Shown: piece by piece, positions 34,197 to 45,934 of the stretch
Layout of the letters: every line of letters begins with the position of its first letter
How positions within the stretch are numbered: position 1 is the first letter of the stretch
Assembly: GCA_021018995.1 (NCBI GenBank)
Contig: CM037593.1
Coordinates: 8,026,088-8,090,087, forward strand
Reading direction: 5' to 3'
DNA from: Chloranthus sessilifolius
Lineage: Eukaryota > Streptophyta > Magnoliopsida > Chloranthales > Chloranthaceae
DNA: 64,000 nt
The notes under the pieces: generated by a model
The model's input: only the letters and a program-made list of their open reading frames with translations
Database searches by the model: none
What the model was told of the DNA's origin: nothing
Translations under genes and position numbers: made by a program

Positions 34197-37100
34197 TTTA
34201 GGGATTACACAAAGAACAAAAGACATATTTACCCGTCTATTTGTTTTGTTTTAGATTAATAGAAACACGTAATAATAAAAGAATAGAGGGTCTTCTAGTC
34301 ATTTTAATAAAAAACTTAGTCACAATGATATGTTGGCTAAACAAGATATTTGGTCTTCTCACATAATAACGGTAAGGATTACATCTGGAGTACCAATAAG
34401 CAATACCAATTGTGAACATCACACACTGGTGAGATCCCAATAGATATGTTGGCTAGACAAGAAAACAAAGGCACTTGAATAAATCAAGATTGGGGAAAGC
34501 TCACCTATTATTATAATAACTTAAGCTCGTCTACTGATGAAAGAAAATTGGCCGCTGTAACTTCTTCATAATTGAACTTGATATCAATCTTGCTATGCTC
34601 TTCCTGGACCCATGCCGAATACAGTAGACGAAATAGAGGCTATTTGCAATCCATGGAATGAGAGTTTAAGGTATTGGATATGTCACATAAATTACAATAT
34701 TGGTACAAATACATCATATACCATGCAGGTGAGAGTTAGCGGTTATTACTCCAACCAAAAACTAGAAAGAATGAGCTCTTTTTTTGCCATGGCGTTTACA
34801 AACCCCCATTTGATTATGAAATTTTGGATAAGTCATGCTGAGAAGTCAAAATAGATTTCGGTTCAAAATCTGCCTTTCCAATTTTTTTGTATTAACTTAT
34901 GCTAGCAAAGTTGGTACACTATGTGATTGGAGAAAAATAAATATAGGGTACAAAACCTGCATGCACCTATTCCCATCCAAAGGAGGTATAGGCCCTGTTG
35001 GATGGTTGGAATAATAGTGGTTATCTAGTAGAAGTGTCAATTGGAAGTGGGTTTTGTAGCCTCCAAATGGTCTACCTGATGGAGCGCCAAAAATGTTCAT
35101 ACAGCTCGCGCTAGAAAGTTGGGAAGATCTGCAGTTCCGGAAAACCCTTGACCTATTTATTTGGTGGAAGCTCGAATAAGGTGATGGTATTTAAAAGGAG
35201 TAAAATAATGAAATCTAATGCGAGGAACCAAGGACTATGGAATTGGTAATTTTCTATCTGAATGACATGTAGGTACAAATGGCATTTTGTGTTAAATGGG
35301 TTGTTAAATAATTGCTTGGGAATCCAGAAAGAGAGACGAAATGAAATCTTTTGGTAGAATTCAATGGTTCAAAAGTTTATTGCGAAAAAGAACAAAACAT
35401 ACTTGAAGGGATGACAAAATATAGGACGTACGGAATATATTGAAAGAAAAGGGAAGCTAGGGAATGCAAGTTTAAAATATGAAGCATATAGCAATTTTGT
35501 ATGCCAGGTTGGGAATGAAGGAATGAGAGAGGCATGTACAACTGTACAAGCTTACCAAAAATAACTGAGGGACACTAAAAACCTTAATTAAGGTGAATTG
35601 AGGATGAATATGAAAGTTTAGTTACGGAAGATGAAATAAAGAAGAGATTAAAAAAATGTATTTAAAAAGACATGCTAAATGTGGAGAATAAGAGGGAAGT
35701 CGACCAAGAAGAGGAACCATGTCAAAGGATGTTTAACACAATAAATAAAGTGAAGTAAAAACAGCCTTGGCAAAGATGAAAAAAAGAAAAACAGAAAGAC
35801 TAGTTGGTAATACCTATAGAGGTATTGATTGAGTGAGAGGGGGACTTGTTTTGTTGACATTTTTTGACAGGAATTTGAGAACGATGGAAAAAAAAAATGG
35901 AGAAAGGAGAAAGAGCTTTGTCATCTCTTTTTATGAGAAAGGTAGATGTGTGCAGTACTAAGGATAGAATTAAGAATGAGTACAAAAGAGGAAGTTTAGG
36001 CTAGCCCTAATAAAAGAAAAAATCAAGGAAATAGGAGATGAATAGCCAATAAAGGCTTGGAGAGGAGTGAGAAGGGACATGAAGGATTTCAGAGTGACCT
36101 TTAGCCGTGAATATAAATGGGTGGAGAAATAGGACATGACAACTGAACCCCTATACATGGGACAAGGTGGTGATAATGATATGTTTGTGTATAGTAGGAC
36201 CCACTCTATTTATTAGTGTGTCAGATCCTCATCTAGCCCGATTCGACCAACCCCCCGGCCACTGACTTTTGACCCAAGCCCGCCATGTTTATTACTGTGT
36301 TAGATCCTCATCTAGCCCGACCCAGATCATCACCGAGATGTGGACGTCACTCCCACAGGGTTGTAGATGCTAAATCTAGCAAAAAGGATTTGCAGAAAGA
36401 GTATGGGGAATGGGGTCATATTTTTTCCTTCAAGGTTTCTAGCAACTGCTATGATATGAGCGGAGATAATTTGCACAAATAGGGACTGGTTGTCTGCTTC
36501 ATAAAAGGCTACCCTCCCTTATCATATATTCAAGAATTTTTACAAAAAAATTGGGGCTCACGTAGTCCCAATGATGCAGGAAAAAAACTCTAAAACCATG
36601 GTTATGCAATTTTGAAATCAATTTGAGATTTAATTGAGCAACGGAGATATCAAAATTATTCCCACCCAAAACATATAAAATATTTAATAACTTTATTAGG
36701 GCAATTTAATTGATTCGATTTAGCGTCTGTTAGCATATGAATTTCCCAATCTAGAAAATAGGTCTAAAGATAGACTCTAGTTTTGATCTAGTTTAGGGTA
36801 CCAAACAACAATCTCGATGTTGTTTCTTGACTCCTTTCTAGGATTTGAATAATTTAAGGCCCGGCGGGTTTAAATCGTTCAAAGGGAATCAACAAATAAG
36901 GGTTAGGAATTTAGGAATAAAATCCCAGAAACAATATAACAAGGAAAAGATGTTTTTGAATTTATGGGTTTTCAATAGAAGAAACAAACTAGATAAATTA
37001 CCTGGCAATAATCAAAAGATAAAATAGAAAATGGATAGAAGATCCAAGGAATCGATCCAAGGAAGATAGTTGGCCTCACACAAAACCGTACGCTGGAGAA

Positions 37101-37850
37101 GAATCACTCTTCTAACGAAAACTCATCTCAAGTTCTCTAGAATTCGCACAAAGCAAAACTCATAAATTTTATTAACCATCCATTCAATATTCTCATAAGA
37201 GATTACAATGTGTCTTTATAAAATAAAAAAAAAAAACCCCAAGAATACTACTAAAAATAAAGCTCCTAATCAACCTTTAAAACTTTCTAATCTAACGGTC
37301 ATAATTAATTTCACCACTAATCCCGTTTTTTATTATGCGACCACTTTTAAAGGGTCAAATGATATCCGAATGACGTGAAATTGGTCTTGTTTGAAAGCTT
37401 ATCAAAGTAGCTTTCCAACGAGACAAGAATTACACAACTCCGACATATATTGATAGACTTATGACCACTTTTTCTATGGTTACATTGAAAGTGACGAAAC
37501 TAATAGTCACATATCATATATATGTGCCTGACCCCTAAGTAATTCAAATAAGGAAACTAATCCTAAAACAACCCACTTATTAAAAGAATCCTAATAAAAA
37601 GAAAACTAAACATAGATAAAAAAAGCCTAAAATAACATGCACACGGGTCTTTAACGGGCCTTTTAAAAACCCATTTGCGGGTCTACTTTCTGTTTTGATG
37701 TCTCCTCTTTATCTGGCCACGATCTCGGCGTGTAGGCTTCAATTCTGCATCACCAAGTATCTTTTTTAACAAAACAAAAAATCCTTCTAATATTCAAGAG
37801 GGGAGAATATCTCCTTTTTGACATTTGAAAAGGCTTGCAAACCAAAGAAC
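34193..37850. other. Non-coding, poorly characterised
   Basis: No conserved coding segment was recognised. A phrase of about 30 bp containing cagatcctcatctagcccg occurs twice, near 36208 and 36288. The part from about 36540 to 37760, with phrases such as gaaagcttatcaaagtagct, has the look of decayed LTR sequence, but ends and duplications were not found. Confidence 0.35.
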
Positions 37851-40177
37851 TTCGTCTAGCGAGAGCAGGAAGTTGAGTGCTATCACTAGAGTGATGATAA
37901 AGGAGGGCGCCAGCTGCAAAAAGAGGGCCACATGGTCTGTCTAAGAGTGTTGGGTCTCCCCCTTCATGCTTGGGCCGATGTTGTACCAGTTCCTCAGAGT
38001 CGATGGAGGGGCCATCTCATTCATTGAGACTTGGTATGCTCAGATTCTTGTGGGAGGGGCCCACTGGAGTGTCATCCCCCGGTGTGGTGACGTTGTGATC
38101 AACGAGATTGACATCGTTTTACATTGAACTCGAGGAAGGGATTCTGATTAGTGATCATGCTGAAAACACGACTGGTGGAAACAGGGGGAGCAGCGTAGAT
38201 AACTCGGCGGCTAGATAAGTGCTGGCGTTCGATAATCTCCCAGTTGATAGGGAGAGGATGGCCGAGAATACTTCGAATGACTGGATCAGTGACTCCGGCC
38301 ACAGGATCGACAAGAGTGCAACGTCAGGGTTGAGATCCTCATGGGAGGAGGCTGCATACTGTTTCCAGCGAAAGTTCAAAGAACGGAGAACGGGCAGCGA
38401 ATCATGCACCATTGACTTTTGTCAATGGCGCAGTGGAAGCAACGAAATCTTGTGTCTGTGAAAAGATGGAAGATGGTTAGGGCAAGTGGTTTTCATATTT
38501 TGAATTTGAATATTGAGCTAAGAATTTCATTTATAACCCGGAGAAGAGGCGAGACACTGATCTTATGGTGTTGAAGGAGACACGTGGTGGTATATGGAGA
38601 AGTGGATGTCAGACTATTACAGTTTGTGAAGTCTGAGATGGGAGCGTTACAACTGGGCATGTGGATCAAGGGATTAATATTGCGATGGCAATTACATTGC
38701 ATGTGCCTGTTGACAGTTTAAAGGAAGGGGTAGTGACAGGTGGCAATGATCTAGCTAACCATGAATCAAATTTCTCTGACATGGATATTGGTGGGCCCAA
38801 TTCAGATGCAAGAGGCGGAGGGTACGGAGCAAGTTGAAGGGAGTTATCTAATGAGGATGTGACAGGTCAGGAGAATTGGGTGTGTGCGGAGGAAGATCCT
38901 CATCATTTATGTTTTCCTTGAAGATACGGCAGTGGGTAATAATTTAGATTTGACGCCTGGGTCACGTGACATTTGAAGTAGGTGTGGCGTTGGGCTTAGC
39001 CAGATGGATCGGGTCGATGGTAGATCTAGCTCGAATGTGGATCTCGAGCCTGACATAATTTGACAACTGCGGACCATCCCAAGTGTTCTCCTTGATCGAG
39101 GATGGGTACATGTGACATTTTGGGTATTATTTCTTTGGCCTTAGAGCCTCATTGCAACCCTCTCCTGGACACGGTTTTAGCGAGGCTTTTGAAGTTGGTC
39201 TGAATACAAGCCTGTGTAACAAATTAGAAAATTTAGGTTTTTATTAATGTAATTTGGGGAGGGAAAACTTGTAATGAGCCACCAAATTTGGAACCCAAAT
39301 CTGTGGATAAACCTTCTCTTTGTAAGAACCTGTTTGATTTGGTAATCGCTTCTGTTGGTTTCACTTCGGAGGAGACGTCTGATACCATTGATAATGGGAA
39401 AGAAGTATGTGCAGAGGGTGATTGAGAGCTTAGAGAAAGAACTGTGGGAAGAGCATACACTTCAGCCAAATAAGGATGAACAGACTAAGGCAGAGAGGAT
39501 TATAATGATTGGGACAAGGCACGGTATGACATTTCAAGATACTGATGAGGCTTTGCAAGCAGTGTTTGGGCTATTGAGAGAGAAAGAAAAGGTATAACTT
39601 CAAACAACAAAGGTAAGGGGAGAAGAGAGCTTGAAAATCTGAAGTGGGGTTTGTCTTATAAGAAAGACAAGGTTGTGGGCAAGTAGTTGCTTTACAATTC
39701 TTTGGGTGTTTCTGTTGTTCAATACAGATTTTATCTTGGAATGTCAAGGGTTTATGTGATCTAAATAAAAGGGCTACGGTGAAACGAATGATCAAAAGGA
39801 ATAAGCTATTAATTGTTACTCTTCAGGAAATGGAGTGGGGGTTACTGATATTCAGAAAGTGAAGTCAGTGTTTGGGTGTAACAGATGGGGTTGGGAAAGT
39901 TTGTATTCAGAGGGTTTGTTGGGAGGTATTGTTGTAGCCTGGAATGATTCGGAGATGGAAGGCATGGAAACTGAAGTTGGTGAGTTTTTTGTTTCTGTCT
40001 TGATGAAGAACAGGAGGATGCCTTAGGTCTTCTCAGGTGTTTATGGCCCTGTTGAGGATTCTCATAAGGATGGCTTTTGGTTTGAGTTGGCGGAATTTCT
40101 GCTAGATGGGTCCTCCCCTGGTGTGTAGGAGGGGACTTTAATGGTATCAGATTTTCCAATGAAAGAATTGTCCAGGA

Positions 40178-40216
40178 GGGGGGGTGGGGGAGGGGGGGGA
40201 TCAAAGGGGGATGAGG
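40178..40216 (+). other. G-rich tract
   Basis: Four runs of at least five G (separated by T, A and atcaaa) lie in the endonuclease part of the LINE. The pattern could form a G-quadruplex on the plus strand. Confidence 0.6.
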
Positions 40217-40934
40217 CAGTTTGGAAACTTTGTCAGTACATGTGGTCTGGTGGAGTTTGACATTGAGGGGAGGCTTATACTTGGTCTAGCCTGCTGGATG
40301 TTCCAACATTGAGCGCATTACCTCGGTTCCTATGCAGCAGTAAGTGGTTGGAGATCTACTTGGATGCCATTTTGAAAGGGTTGCCCAGACCAACTTCTGA
40401 TCATATTCCTTTTCTTCTCAAGTTCCCTGTTAGGATGTAAAGCCTACTCCCTTCAGATTTGAGAATACTTGGTTATCGGAGGATGATTTCAAGGAGATGG
40501 TTGGAAAGTGGTGGCACGAAATCCAGGTCCAAGGAAGTGCAGCTTTCAAGATTTCAGTGAAATTGAAAAATATCAAAGATAAAATCAAGAAGTGAAGCAC
40601 AGGTAGATTTGGAAATGTGAAACAGATGAAAGATGCCATCCTCAAGGAAGTTACGGTGTTTGACAGCTTAGAAGAATCTCGACCTTTGACGGAGGAGGAA
40701 TCAGAAAACAGAATGGCCCTCAAAATGCACTTCGATAAAAGATGCCTTTAGGAGTCGATGTGGAAGCAAAAAATCTAAGTTACATTGGCTTCAAGAGGGT
40801 GATAATAACACTAAAATGTTCGAAACAAGAGAGCTAGATCTCTAACCTCAAGGTCAATGGGAGGATGTGACAAGTACGAAAGAGATTGGGAAAGAAATTG
40901 TTTGAAGAGTTATTATATGGAAGACAGATGGGAG

Positions 40935-41062
40935 CATGGATCAAAATTTCGGCCGAAATGTTTCAGTTTCGGGCATGGCCGGAACAAAACTGAAATCCAA
41001 AATTTCTGTCCATTTTGTATGGGGTCCAAAATTTCGGATTTCGGCCAAAATTTTGATCCTTG
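40935..41062. mobile_element. hAT-type MITE inside the LINE, CATGGATCAAAATTTC family
   Basis: The 8-bp flank GATGGGAG is perfect (40927-40934 and 41063-41070). The left end is CATGGATCAAAATTTCGG and the right end reads inward CAAGGATCAAAATTTTGG. It is 128 bp long and interrupts LINE coding sequence, so it is younger than the LINE insertion or its source copy. Confidence 0.92.
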
Positions 41063-43671
41063 GATGGGAGTGACCGGTTTTAAATGGTCTGAATTTCAAA
41101 TATCTGTCTGAACTCAGAAAATGGGGTTTGAAGAAGCTTTACGAAAGAAGAGGCTAGGGATGCCATAATGAAGAGTGGTAAGAACAAGGCCCCTTTTGCC
41201 AGATGGCTTTACTATGAATTTTTTTTTAAACCATGTGGGGTGAAACTAAACATGATGTGGGGAGGTGTTTCTGGAAATATTTGACCAGGGAAGGGTGGAT
41301 CCACTCTTGTTACTGTCATTCCTAAAGTGGATAGTGCTGAAGAAGTTAAAGATTTCAGACCAATCAGCTTGATTGGGAGTATGTACAAGATTCTTATGAA
41401 GGTTCTTGCTAATCAGGTTCGAAAGGTGAGGAACAACATCATTTCCAGTAGGCAGGGGGCGTTTATTGAGGGGCGGCAACTCCTTAACGTGGTGGTAACA
41501 ATGCATGAAGCCGCAGATTCCGTAAGCAAAAGCAGCAACAGTGGTATAGTTTGTATCCTTGATATGGATAAAGCATATGACAGGGTTAATTGGGGCCCTC
41601 TGAGCTATATGATGAGCACGATGGGATTCAACTGAAGATGGAAAATGGATGCTTGGGTGTATGTCTTCAGCCTGGTTTTCAATTCTGATAAATGTGTCCC
41701 TAGAAGGTTATTTTCAAAGCTCGAGAGGGTTGAGACAGGGTGACCCTTTGTCGTCAGAGCTATTCAATTGTTGCAGAGGCTTTGAATGGTTTATTTTTTG
41801 AAAGCTATGGAGCTAAATCAGTTTAGAGGGTTTATGATTACTGGACACAGGCCAATGATCACTCACCTACAATATGCCGATAATACTATAGTCTTCTGTA
41901 ACGTAATACAAATCAAGAGGATTTGCAAGCTGTGAAGGATGTTCTAACCATTTATGAGGCTGTGTCAGGGAAAAAAATTGAATCTCCACAAGTCTAAACT
42001 ATCTGGTATCAGAGTCGGAGAATTGGAGCTGAAGAGGTTTGCGGATAGCATGGGATGTCAGGTTGAAAATATGCCCATCTTATATCTTGGTTCTTCCGTT
42101 GGGTGTTGGTAAACCGAAAATGAACCTTTGGGATCCTGTTCTTAGTAGATTTGAAAAGCTGCTTGTTGTGTGGAAGTGCAAAATGCCCAGTAATGGGGGC
42201 AGGCTCACCTCATTAAATTTACTCTATCATCACCATCAGTCTTCTATATCTCTTTGTTCAGAGCTCCTGTAGTGGTAATGAATAGAATGGAAAAGATTAT
42301 CAGGGATTTTTTTATGGGAAGGAGGAAAAGATGTTACCAAATTGTAAAGCTGTTGTTTATTCGAAAAAGATGATGGATTAGGGATTCGAATGCTGGGAGT
42401 TGCTAATAGAGCCTTGTTAGGGAAGTGATTGTGGAGGAGCAAGGTTGATCAATCATCTTTGGTGGCAAGTGGTGCTGGCTAAATATGGTAATGCTACAGA
42501 TATTCAGAACCTAAAGGGTCTGCTGCTAGATTCGGTTTTCAATGATTTCTGGAAGGGTCTCAAATTTAGTAGGGGCAGGGGCGATAAAATCAAATTTCAG
42601 AGGATGTGGGGGCTTGTGATACTCGGCTAAAAGAGAAGTAGCCTGACAATTATCAAATTGCAGTGAACCTGACATTTATCAAATTGCAGTGAATAATAAT
42701 GCTATTGTTTGTGCAAAAATTTAAAGGAAGAAGAGGAGATTTCGATGCTTTCTCTACCACAGCTGTTGAACTCTATCCATAGGAACGCTGCCTTGAGAGA
42801 TCTTCGAATCTGGGGCCTGAATGCTAGGCTTTCGGTTAAATCTTGTTATCTAGCTCTATCTCAGTCTCCGCGAGTTCATCACAAGTGGGTTAAAATTTGA
42901 GAGTTCGGGCTCCTTCTAAAATCAAATTGGATCATACTTGGACTGAAAGAAATCATATGATTTTTTCTTGACTAGGAGACCCATAAGTATGATTACAAAA
43001 GGTGTTCGGGATCTAACCGTTAATTGGATCAGACTTGGGCCAATGTGCCTGCTGCGAATCCTACTGAAGATAGGGATTTTTGTTCTAAATGGGATAACCT
43101 GCACATTTAACCTATATGCCTCTCGCTAAGGGAGGTCTATGCATGAGTTTAGGCGTGGTTTTGGCTCGAGGGTGAGGTTCTCTTTCTGTGCTTTGGGTAG
43201 TTGTTTTCTAGGTTTTCTCAAGCGCCTCACTGGTCTATACAGGTTTGTGTTCTTTTCTCTCATAATAAATTTTTCTTACAATAAAAAAAATGTTTCATTG
43301 GCAGTGTTTTACATGATATTTCTAGGGATGTTGCATTGAGTCATAGCTGTGTCATGAATTATGGTTTTCCGACATTTTGTCATCTCACCTCTGGCAGATG
43401 TTCACAGAGCTTCCAGTATTCAAAAGGGTGTTCATGCATGTGGATCAACTTGCTAATTTTGTTTTCCAGTGAAATAAATATAAAATAAAGTACTTGCTAA
43501 TTTGGTTTTTCAGGGAAAGAAATAAATAAATAACTAAAATACTTGCTAATTTGGTTTTCCTTTGGTAGATGAGGGCTTGTTGCTTCCCGACAAGGCGACA
43601 ACCCTTTGATATCTTTGGTCTTTCTAGTTTTAATTAACATTATTTCGTATTAATTAAAGAGAAACCATAAT

Positions 43672-43780
43672 TTTTTTTGTTTTTTGTTTTTTTTAAATGG
43701 GTAAGCTGGATTGAACCTGCAACCTTAGGGTTGCAAATTTGCAATATTTCAACCTTCGAATTGAGCTACAGCCCACCCCA
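43672..43780 (-). mobile_element. tRNA-derived SINE, minus strand
   Basis: On the minus strand TAGCTCAATTCG and GGTTCAATCC (43708-43717) form A and B boxes. An A-rich tail follows, seen on the plus strand as T-rich sequence from about 43672. It is about 110 bp and has no working cloverleaf. Confidence 0.65.
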
Positions 43781-44044
43781 AAACCGTTATAAATCTAATT
43801 TACAAACAACTAGATGGTCATTTAAGGTCCAACTTAATGCAGGGCCTCGAGATTCTTCATTTGGGATTGTTCTTCCTAGACCAAGTCAAGGTGGTAATCA
43901 CAAACAATTAAATTTATCCTTTATGTCACTGGTAAAAACAAAAGAAAAATAGTTCTCGTTTATGTCAAGGTGTGTCTTTTGATTGCCTAAATTTTTTATC
44001 ATGCTGAACTCTTCATATGGATTTGCATTGTGTTCCAATGACAC

Positions 44045-44800
44045 TGTGACGGGGAACGTCAAGATCGAAAGTATTGAAATTGAACCGCAACAGAATTTCA
44101 ACTTCAGGAAAAAAAAAAAAAAAAAAAAAAGTTACTGTTCACATGAACAGTGACGGACGCCCGTGAATAGTGATGGACGTCCGTGATGAACAGTGACGGA
44201 CGTCCGTGATTTTGCTCCCTCACTGTCCGTGGACGTTGTGACGGGACTTCTAATTTTAAGTTTTTTGTTGCGAAAACTTTCCTTTTTAGTGTTTTATTAG
44301 TATTATGACTCTTTATTTCGAATTTAATTATTGGTAGCCTATATATTGAGGCTTGTAAAGACTTTTTAATTAGTTATTGAATATTTTGAATGCTTTTATG
44401 CTTGAATATTCTTTACCTGAGATGGGTTTGGTGTGAGGCCAAGGGAGTGATTCCTAAAAGCTATCTGTTTATTTTCTCTATTATCTATCACTGTCTTCTT
44501 TGAATCTTTTGCCTTATTGATCCCTGCTGGTTTTTCCTACATCTTAACCTATTGATTTCTTGATCCCTAAAACCATAAATCCCTTTTCGAATCCCAAATC
44601 AAACAGAGCCCAAAACCTTTTTATAAGCCATAAATCAAACCATAAGCCCATTACAAAATTATACACCTATTTCCAAAGCCCTAGTTAGAGCTCGCGAATC
44701 TACATCGGTTCGAAGACGAACGCCCAAGCCTGGAAATAGCTAGAGTTCTATCTCTAGACCGATTTCGCTTCAAATCTAATAGTGCTCGCGCATCGAATTG
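44045..44800. mobile_element. LTR fragment with GACGTC palindromes
   Basis: It begins near gtgacggggaacgtcaag, close to tgacggggacgccgacatcg at 63200. The array at 44139-44215 repeats gaacagtgacggacgtccgt in about 23-bp steps. A TATA-like cctatatattg lies at about 44337, and ggtttggtgtgaggccaagg near 44426 matches ggtttggtgcgaagccaagg near 63772. The two fragments are thus from related LTRs. Ends and duplications are not resolved. Confidence 0.55.
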
Positions 44801-45550
44801 GACCCTAACTGGATCTCGCGTGATCTACCAACCTGAATTCTCTGAACCCTAAGGTATTTAAGATAGTTTTGAGATTAAGCTTGATTTAATTTTATTTAAT
44901 TTCGGCAAAATCGCAAAACACCATATTCACGCATTTTAGGGTTCCCGTCTCGCGTCACACTGCCAAGGAATTGTTGATCTGAGTAGGCTCAATATGTAAC
45001 TCTTGAAGTTTTACCTAGGCATGTCTACTTTTGGGATTTTTGTGCCGACACTTGGTGGCACTTGGATACTCCTCTACAGAGTATGATACTTCCAGACATA
45101 TATGAAGATACCCCATAATATGATAAAAATGTTCCTCATTTTGACACAATAAAATGAACCGTCATTTTTTTTTTTTAAATTTGTGTGAAGTTTAGTACCT
45201 TATAAAATAAAAAGCTCGGATCATCGAAACAATTTGTATAATATTATCTACTTTTAGTTAGGTTTATGATGTACATAATGTATCTTTTCGTTACATATCT
45301 CAATTGGCTCTCTAAGATTTTCCTTAAAAAAAAAAAATTAATGTACTATGTTTTTTCTTAAGGCCGTGCCGCCGTATTGGAATCTTTAGAAATTTGGAGT
45401 GCCAAACATCTATGACACCTTGACACTTGGCACCCATGCCACGTATTGAATTCTTACGGATTGTCATGACTTTGCATCATGTTTTATTGTTTTTCTATCG
45501 GACCCATTCCTTATATAAAAACCTATCTGGAGAGGTATATGAGAAATTTT
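44801..45550. other. Non-coding sequence upstream of the L18a-like exons
   Basis: No recognised exon. It could contain intron or 5' leader of the gene that follows. Confidence 0.35.
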
Positions 45551-45692
45551 ATGTCGAATGCAGGGCCAGCTTTAGATGGTAAGGACCATGAAGCAAGGTA
45601 TATGCTGATCAGAGATGCCGAAGATTTGCAAGTGGGACTATATGACAAACCCCTTCCATGCTTTGGCTGTGGGATAGGATGGTTCTCGTGAG

Positions 45693-45741
<49 letters not shown>

Positions 45742-45901
45742 GTGCCTCTCTCTCATATACTTGCATCATGGTTTCACAGTTTTCTACTTGGATTTTTGAT
45801 CCCGTTGCTGTGGTACTATGCCACTATTCTCTACTTTGGCAACTACTACCGCCGAGATCCAAGGGAACGAGCAGGCCTTGCTGCCTGTGCAATCGCTGTA
45901 A

Positions 45902-45934
<33 letters not shown>

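Larger units (their letters stand above)
37850..43290 (+). mobile_element. Decayed LINE (L1-type), plus strand
   Basis: Broken frames follow the order of a plant L1 LINE. An ORF1-like segment near 37.9-38.1 kb could encode words such as SPLHAWADVV. An endonuclease start at 39728 reads ILSWNVKGLCDLNKR. Reverse transcriptase around 41300-41900 includes FRPISLIGSMYKI and MDKAYDRVNW, and the catalytic box reads YADN where YADD is usual. The late RT segment is near 42050-42250 and the zinc-binding domain near 42700-43000. Many stops and frameshifts show it is dead. The 3' end is likely the A-run after cttacaata near 43279-43288. Duplications at the ends were not identified. A MITE interrupts it at 40935-41062. 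Confidence 0.85.

Noticed and set aside
36208-36320. A terminal repeat pair of a small element
   Set aside because: The repeated phrase is direct and short, with no ends or duplication around it.
45523-45756. Minus-strand frame with Arg-Glu repeats
   Set aside because: It is the shadow of the CT microsatellite and of the L18a-like exon on the other strand.
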